From contig CALXFK010000091.1 of NCBI GenBank assembly GCA_944387575.1, forward strand, positions 1 through 62,135: 62,135 nt of DNA, read 5' to 3'. A program made the position numbers and the translations under genes. Positions 57,550-62,135 of the stretch are shown piece after piece (the stretch's first letter is position 1; every line of letters begins with the position of its first letter). The notes under the pieces were generated by a model. That model did no database searches. It was given only the letters and a program-made list of their open reading frames with translations, and was not told where the DNA came from. The DNA comes from an uncultured Clostridia bacterium. GTDB lineage: Bacteria > Bacillota > Clostridia > Oscillospirales > JAAYOS01.

Positions 57550-57598
57550 AAAGAACAGCGCAGCGTAAAGAATTTGCCTTTACACTGCGCTGTTCTTT
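57550..57598. terminator. bidirectional terminator between the P-loop kinase and dapB
   Basis: A 21-position stem with one C-A mismatch (57550-57570 with 57578-57598), loop AATTTGC. The outer AAAGAAC/GTTCTTT arms supply T-rich 3' ends on both strands. Confidence 0.85.
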
Positions 57599-57609
57599 GA
57601 TTTGGTATA

Positions 57610-58374
57610 TCAGGCGAGCATAGTTTCAACAAGCTGTGCCATATTGTAAAGTCCGGGTTGCTTATCTGCCATAAAGGAAATTGCCTTTACGACACCGTTC
57701 GCAAAAACTGCACGGCTCTGTGCGGAGTGGGTCAGTTCAATGACTTCGTCAATACCGGCGAAGAGAACGGTGTGCTCTCCGACAATAGTTCCACCACGAA
57801 CAGAACTTATGCCGATCTCTTTCTTTTCGCGAGGGCGACGGACCGACTGACGCTCATAGACGTACTCCGGAGTATAGGGCAGCGCTTCGCGGACAGCATC
57901 AGCGAGGGCGATGGCAGTGCCGGAGGGGGCGTCTATCTTGCGGTTGTGGTGTTTTTCAATTATTTCGATGTCGTATGCGTCACCGAGTAATGCAGCCGCT
58001 TTTTTCGCAAGCTCACTGATGAGGGCGATCCCGAGCGACATGTTTGCAGAGCGGAACACGGGGATCTTTTCCGCAGCTGAGGCAAGCTCCGCAAGCTGCT
58101 CTTCGCTATGACCAGTAGTGACAACTATGAGTGGGCAGTTGTGACGTATGCACCACTTGATCAACCCATGGAGAGCGGAGGGGTGGGACGCATCAACAAC
58201 TATATCTACATTTCCACCGAACTCGGCGATGTCCGCATATACCGGAAAGGCAGAACGCTTTACAGTATTGATATCAACACCGGCGGCGACTTCGATACTG
58301 TCGTTTGCGGATATGGCGTCCACAATGTTGCTTCCGAGACGTCCGTTACATCCGGAAAGTAAAATTCTTGTCAT
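57610..58374 (-). CDS. dapB: 4-hydroxy-tetrahydrodipicolinate reductase
   Basis: Reduces HTPA to tetrahydrodipicolinate with NAD(P)H in lysine and diaminopimelate synthesis. The dinucleotide motif GCNGRLGSNI is at residues 8-17, VVTTGHS marks the nicotinamide region, and catalytic EIIEKHHNRKIDAPSGTA is present. 254 aa. ATG 58374 has AGGAA six bases upstream; a GTG two codons earlier is less likely. Last gene of the asd-dapA-dapB operon; DAP also feeds peptidoglycan and dipicolinate of spores. Confidence 0.95.
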   Translation of the reverse strand: MTRILLSGCNGRLGSNIVDAISANDSIEVAAGVDINTVKRSAFPVYADIAEFGGNVDIVVDASHPSALHGLIKWCIRHNCPLIVVTTGHSEEQLAELASAAEKIPVFRSANMSLGIALISELAKKAAALLGDAYDIEIIEKHHNRKIDAPSGTAIALADAVREALPYTPEYVYERQSVRRPREKKEIGISSVRGGTIVGEHTVLFAGIDEVIELTHSAQSRAVFANGVVKAISFMADKQPGLYNMAQLVETMLA

Positions 58375-58403
58375 ATGCACTTCCTAAAAATCCGAAAAGC
58401 TGA

Positions 58404-59291
58404 TTACTTTATAAGTCCGTATTTTACGAGTACGTCTCTGAGCTTCTTTTCATTGTCCGGAGCCATCTCACAGAGGGGCATACGCAGGTGACCGACGTCC
58501 ATTCCCATCATGTTCATTGCGGTTTTGATCGGGATCGGGTTAGTCTCAATGAATAGGGTGTTCATGAGCTCGTAAAGTTTCGTCTGAAGCTGCATTGCTT
58601 CGCTGAACTTTCCGTCGAGGCAGAGCTGTGCGAGCTGTGCGGTCTCGGCGGGCATGATATTCGCGAGGACCGAAATGACGCCAACGCCGCCCATCGACAT
58701 TATCGGAACCGTGGCAGAGTCGTCGCCGCTCCATATGTAGAAATCATCTCCGCAGAGCAGGCGGGTCTGATTTATCAGCTCAATGCTGCCGCTTGCCTCC
58801 TTGACGCCGTTTATGTTCGGGTGCTTTGAGAGCTGACGGTACGCCTCGGCAGTGAAGCCCATGCCGGTTCTTCCCGGGATGTTGTACAGGATTATCGGGA
58901 TACCGACGCGGTCGGCAATATATTCAAAGTGTTTCACAAGACCGCGCTGAGTGGTTTTGTTATAGTAGGGGGTGACCATGAGGAGCGCATCCGCACCGCT
59001 CTTTTCGGCGTTCTGCGACATCATGAGTGCATGCGCGGTGTCATTGGAGCCGGTGCCTGCGATGACCTTGACGCGACCATCCGCCTTTTTGATGGCGTAT
59101 TCCACGGTGGCAAGGTGCTCGGGGATGGTCTGGGTGGAAGCCTCGCCGGTGGTGCCGCAGACGATTATGGCGCTGGTACCGGCAGCTATCTGCTGCTCGA
59201 TGAGCTCGCCGAACTTGACGAAGTCCACAAAGTCATTTGTAAACGGAGTTATGATTGCTACGCCGGAACCGGTAAATACGGGTGTTTTCAT
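58404..59291 (-). CDS. dapA: 4-hydroxy-tetrahydrodipicolinate synthase
   Basis: Condenses pyruvate with aspartate semialdehyde to HTPA. Class I aldolase fold of 295 aa: CGTTGEAST (pyruvate carboxylate and Tyr-Thr relay), LLMVTPYYNKTTQRG, Tyr in LYNIPGRTGM and the Schiff-base Lys in GVKEASGS. AAGGAGG precedes ATG 59291. Middle gene of the operon, 18 bases after asd and 29 before dapB. Confidence 0.96.
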   Translation of the reverse strand: MKTPVFTGSGVAIITPFTNDFVDFVKFGELIEQQIAAGTSAIIVCGTTGEASTQTIPEHLATVEYAIKKADGRVKVIAGTGSNDTAHALMMSQNAEKSGADALLMVTPYYNKTTQRGLVKHFEYIADRVGIPIILYNIPGRTGMGFTAEAYRQLSKHPNINGVKEASGSIELINQTRLLCGDDFYIWSGDDSATVPIMSMGGVGVISVLANIMPAETAQLAQLCLDGKFSEAMQLQTKLYELMNTLFIETNPIPIKTAMNMMGMDVGHLRMPLCEMAPDNEKKLRDVLVKYGLIK

Positions 59292-59309
59292 CGGGGATAC
59301 CTCCTTATA

Positions 59310-60389
59310 TTAGTCCATGTAGCCCTGCGCGCAGAGGAGCTCGGCTGCGAGTACCGCGCCGCCGGCAGCGCCACGAAGGGTGTTGTGTGACAGAGAAACA
59401 AATTTTATATCATACTGCGTGTCGCGGCGGAGACGACCGACCGAGACTGCCATCCCACCTTCGAGCATACGGTCAAGACCGGTCTGTGGGCGGTTGTCCT
59501 CCTCAAAGTAGTGTATGAACTGTTTGGGCGCGCTGGGGAGATTCAGCTCCTGCGGGACGCCACGATAGCTGCTCCAGAGCTCCTTTATCTCGTCAAGGTC
59601 CGGAGTGTTTGCGAACTTTGCGAACACCGCAGCCATGTGACCGTCGCTTACCGGGACACGGATACACTGCGTGGTAATGAGGGGGGAGGTCGCGGTGACT
59701 ATCTCGCCGTCAACTATGCTGCCCCAGACTTTGAGAGGCTCCTTTTCGCTCTTCTCCTCCTCGCCGCTTATGAACGGGATAACATTATCGACCATCTCGG
59801 GCCAACGCTCGAACGTCTTTCCCGCGCCGGATATTGCCTGGTATGTACAGGCGAGCACCGTCTCAAGCCCGAACTTGCGCAGGGGGTGGAGCGCCGGGAC
59901 ATAGCTCTGAATGGAGCAGTTCGACTTGACCGCAATGAATCCGCGCTTTGTACCCATACGCTTGCGGTAGTGCTCTATCACGGCGGTGTGGTCAGGGTTT
60001 ATCTCCGGTATGAGCATAGGAACATCGGCAGTCCACCTATGCGCGGAGTTGTTCGAAACGACAGGGCACTCGCGCAGGGAGTACTGCTCCTCAAGAGCCT
60101 TGATCTCATCCTTCTTCATGTCCACCGCAGAGAATACGAAGTCGACATCGGCGGCGATCTTGTCGATATCGGCAACAGCGTCCATGACGACGATGTTTTT
60201 TACTGACTCTGGAATAGGAGTTGTCATAGCCCAGCGCCCCGAGACCGCCTCCTCATAGGTTTTGCCGGCGGAGCGTTCGGACGCTGCGAGCACAACGGGC
60301 TCAAACCACGGGTGCCCGGCGGTAAGAGTTACAAAGCGCTGACCGACCATGCCGGTGGCGCCGATTATCCCTACCTTATATTTTTTCAT
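59310..60389 (-). CDS. asd: aspartate-semialdehyde dehydrogenase
   Basis: Makes aspartate semialdehyde, the branch point to lysine/DAP, threonine and methionine. NADP motif GATGMVGQRF is at residues 9-18 and the catalytic Cys in VKSNCSIQS; active-site His and Arg regions RVPVSDGHMAAVF follow. At 359 aa with this N-terminus (GHPWFEPVVLAAS) it belongs to the archaeal/fungal-like subclass rather than the E. coli type. ATG 60389 has GGAGG five bases upstream; upstream in-frame starts lack one. First gene of the operon. Confidence 0.94.
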   Translation of the reverse strand: MKKYKVGIIGATGMVGQRFVTLTAGHPWFEPVVLAASERSAGKTYEEAVSGRWAMTTPIPESVKNIVVMDAVADIDKIAADVDFVFSAVDMKKDEIKALEEQYSLRECPVVSNNSAHRWTADVPMLIPEINPDHTAVIEHYRKRMGTKRGFIAVKSNCSIQSYVPALHPLRKFGLETVLACTYQAISGAGKTFERWPEMVDNVIPFISGEEEKSEKEPLKVWGSIVDGEIVTATSPLITTQCIRVPVSDGHMAAVFAKFANTPDLDEIKELWSSYRGVPQELNLPSAPKQFIHYFEEDNRPQTGLDRMLEGGMAVSVGRLRRDTQYDIKFVSLSHNTLRGAAGGAVLAAELLCAQGYMD

Positions 60390-60427
60390 TGCTGCCTCCA
60401 TTTCCTCTGCCGCCACTCATTAGAGGG

Positions 60428-60457
60428 TTGAAAAAACGACAGACTTCGTAGTATAAT
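60428..60457 (+). promoter_or_regulatory. promoter candidate for the SpoIID-like gene
   Basis: TTGAAA (60428-60433), 18-base spacer, TATAAT (60452-60457), giving a leader of about 118 bases. Because the asd promoter lies downstream on the opposite strand, the two 5' leaders would overlap. Confidence 0.5.
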
Positions 60458-60523
60458 ATTCAGCGTGGTCGAAAATGAAACACGCGATCGACCGTTTTTG
60501 AGCAACTGCTATACTTTAACTGA

Positions 60524-60552
60524 TATTAACACAATGTCGAATTGTTTGTCAA
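60524..60552 (-). promoter_or_regulatory. promoter of the asd-dapA-dapB operon
   Basis: Minus-strand TTGACA (60552-60547), 17-base spacer, TTAATA (60529-60524). The resulting leader of about 125 bases shows no lysine riboswitch features. Confidence 0.65.
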
Positions 60553-60581
60553 TTGTGCATGGGTATGTAATGGAGCTGATG

Positions 60582-62135
60582 ATGAAGAAATTACTTGCTG
60601 TCGCACTGCTTATTTCGGTGCTTTTTTCCGCAGATGTTTTTGCCCCCAAAACGGCGTTTGCCGATGGTGGAGAAACCGCAGTGGTAGCGGACGGAGTTCA
60701 GACGACCGCTGAGGTCGGAACTGTGTCCGGTCCGGATGAAAATGGTGTGTATACGTTCGGAGAATCGATAGTCAGGTGTGGTCTGTACTACGGGACGAGC
60801 GCGCTCATATCCGCCAACCTCGCAAACGAGGTGGGCTCGGGATACATATTCGGGTACTTCGACTCTTCTAGGAGTTTCCACAGCGTCGGGTACACGGCAT
60901 CCGAGAAGATAACGACGATGAAGGATGCGAACATGTATATGCTTAACGGCGTATACTATGATTCACTGCCGCCGTCTGGTGCAATGACGATAGGCGCCTA
61001 CCACGTGCAGCGTCCCGAGACGTTTGCGTCTTACGACGAGGCTCTCGCGTTTGCGGGCACTGTTGCCGATGCATTTCCGGCATATATAGACGGGAAGTGG
61101 GTGGTACGCTGCGGGAGTTACACATCTCTTGACGCAGCCTCGGCTGATGCGCAGGCGATTGGTGGAAGCGCGGTCGGCGGGAGCAAGACCTGCTGTACCG
61201 TGACAATAACCGCGACCGGGCAGATACTGTTTGAGTTCGACATGTCGGGGGAGTACTACATAGGTATTATGCCGACAGGGGCGGACAAGCCGGTGACCTG
61301 GTTCAAGAACATAAAGTACTACGGCTGCTTTGAATACCGCCGCACCGGTACGGATATAAATGTTATTAACGTTATAATGGTCGGCGACTACGTCAAGGGC
61401 GTTGTTCCTTACGAAATGGGTACCAACTGGCCCGCAGAGGCTATGAAGGCTCAGGCGGTCTGTGCTGCAAGTTTTGCGCGCCGCAACCGCAACAAACACA
61501 GCAGTCTCGGATTTGACGTCTGTAACACGACCTGCTGCCAGGTCTATTACGGGCTGAAAAATTCGTCCGACGCCTGCAACGCCGCTTGCGACGCGGTTCG
61601 AGGTCTTGGGCTATATTATGGGGACGAGCTGTGCAACACGGTCTACCACTCCTCCAATGGAGGGTCGACCGAGGCGGCGGTAAACGTGTGGTCGACCGAT
61701 TACCCGTATTTGCAGCCAGTCAGCGACACCTATGAGGATCTCGAGAAGGCGTCGTACGGACACTGGAGCGAAACGTATACAGGCAAGGAGATACAGTGGA
61801 TACTTAACGCGAAGAACTATTCGATTGGAGAGGTCGTTCAGGCTTACGTCTCCGAGTATACCGACGCCGGAAACGTGTACAGCGTGACATTTGTAGATGC
61901 GTCGGGCAAGAAGCTCACGTTCAGCAAGGAGGCTGCGCGCACGATACTCTCGAGTTCAACTCTCGACAAGTACACCCGTAGCCAGCGGTACACGATAGTA
62001 TCGTCGGCGGGGTCGCTTGACATTTGTGTCAACAGCGGTTCGAATGTGCACACGGTAACGAGCGGGACGATGGTGATAGGTTCGGGTGGGAATATTTCGC
62101 AGATAGCCAACTCAGACGAGATATACATGATAACT
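60582..62135 (+). CDS. SpoIID/LytB domain protein (partial, runs off the window)
   Basis: Secreted peptidoglycan-associated protein; 518 codons are visible and the frame is open at the right edge. MKKLLAVALLISVLFSADVFA is a signal peptide. Residues about 130-205 resemble a SPOR-like repeat (SYDEALAFAGTVADAFPAY, then SYTSLDAASADAQ). The SpoIID domain begins near 255 with VGDYVKGVVPYEMG and includes WPAEAMKAQAVCAASFARR, CCQVYYG and VYHSSNGGSTE, matching the SpoIID lytic transglycosylase core. True SpoIID acts in engulfment with SpoIIP; the longer size suggests a SpoIID-domain paralogue such as LytB. ATG 60582 has GGAG six bases upstream. Confidence 0.9.
   Translation, partial: MKKLLAVALLISVLFSADVFAPKTAFADGGETAVVADGVQTTAEVGTVSGPDENGVYTFGESIVRCGLYYGTSALISANLANEVGSGYIFGYFDSSRSFHSVGYTASEKITTMKDANMYMLNGVYYDSLPPSGAMTIGAYHVQRPETFASYDEALAFAGTVADAFPAYIDGKWVVRCGSYTSLDAASADAQAIGGSAVGGSKTCCTVTITATGQILFEFDMSGEYYIGIMPTGADKPVTWFKNIKYYGCFEYRRTGTDINVINVIMVGDYVKGVVPYEMGTNWPAEAMKAQAVCAASFARRNRNKHSSLGFDVCNTTCCQVYYGLKNSSDACNAACDAVRGLGLYYGDELCNTVYHSSNGGSTEAAVNVWSTDYPYLQPVSDTYEDLEKASYGHWSETYTGKEIQWILNAKNYSIGEVVQAYVSEYTDAGNVYSVTFVDASGKKLTFSKEAARTILSSSTLDKYTRSQRYTIVSSAGSLDICVNSGSNVHTVTSGTMVIGSGGNISQIANSDEIYMIT

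Noticed and set aside
60390..60520. Lysine riboswitch upstream of asd-dapA-dapB
   Set aside because: The leader is too short and lacks the AGAGGnGC/AGUA-type L-box core; only a small pseudoknot-capable hairpin is present.
1..62135. Search for prophage, transposase, CRISPR, restriction or toxin-antitoxin genes
   Set aside because: No integrase, transposase, cas, methyltransferase-restriction or recognisable toxin-antitoxin pair was found; TlyA is an rRNA methyltransferase.

Overview
The window reads as a chromosome segment of an endospore-forming member of the Clostridia, probably an uncultured Oscillospirales- or Christensenellales-like lineage. The evidence is gene content: spoIIP, a spoIIIAC-AH operon and a SpoIID-type protein; IspH fused to ribosomal-protein-S1 repeats; and the conserved order spoIIIA - asp23 - nusB - Kae1-like - xseA - xseB - ispA - dxs - tlyA - nadK - argR - recN. 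The DNA is mid-GC, many genes start with GTG or TTG, and genes overlap by 4-8 bases as ATGA or GTGA junctions. No rRNA, tRNA, CRISPR array, insertion sequence or prophage gene was seen.

Layout. 1-7063: end of a DacF-type carboxypeptidase, rluB-like pseudouridine synthase, RpiR regulator, HI0933-family flavoprotein, cmk, plsC and ispH-S1. 7159-10152: a secreted phosphodiester glycosidase-like protein with three SLH domains. 10178-10457: a self-contained unit (promoter, 36-codon ORF, 13-bp hairpin, terminator), followed at 10502-14166 by a heterodimeric ABC exporter. 14190-20305 (minus strand): mntP behind a yybP-ykoY-type Mn riboswitch, a YfbR-like HD phosphohydrolase, a PRPP synthetase, spoIIP, and thrS behind a T-box. 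20330-25104: GNAT, Asp23, FakA-like, recG. 25101-27583 (minus): compact YhaN-like ATPase plus SbcD/YhaO-like nuclease. 27865-34776: typA, a class A PBP with DegV (minus), then pspA with an ArsR-type metal sensor.

34848-42129 is the most accessory-looking part: ThuA-like protein, divergent LacI regulator, an orphan lipoprotein solute-binding protein and two tandem type-B carboxylesterases. CG-centred LacI-type palindromes lie near these genes. The cassette abuts a spoIIIA operon that begins at spoIIIAC; spoIIIAA (ATPase) and spoIIIAB are not in the window.

42318-56942 is one long plus-strand run: spoIIIAC-AH, Asp23/YqhY, nusB (behind a structured leader), a Kae1/TsaD paralogue, xseAB, ispA, dxs, tlyA, nadK, argR, recN, tyrS. 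57020-60389 has a small P-loop kinase and the convergent asd-dapA-dapB operon (lysine/diaminopimelate entry). A SpoIID-domain protein starts at 60582 and runs off the end.

The best candidates for something undescribed are the short peptide unit next to the ABC exporter, the LacI/ThuA/esterase cassette, the spoIIP ribosome binding site buried in a terminator stem, and the nusB leader with mutually exclusive helices. All RNA structure, promoter and start-site calls were made by eye.
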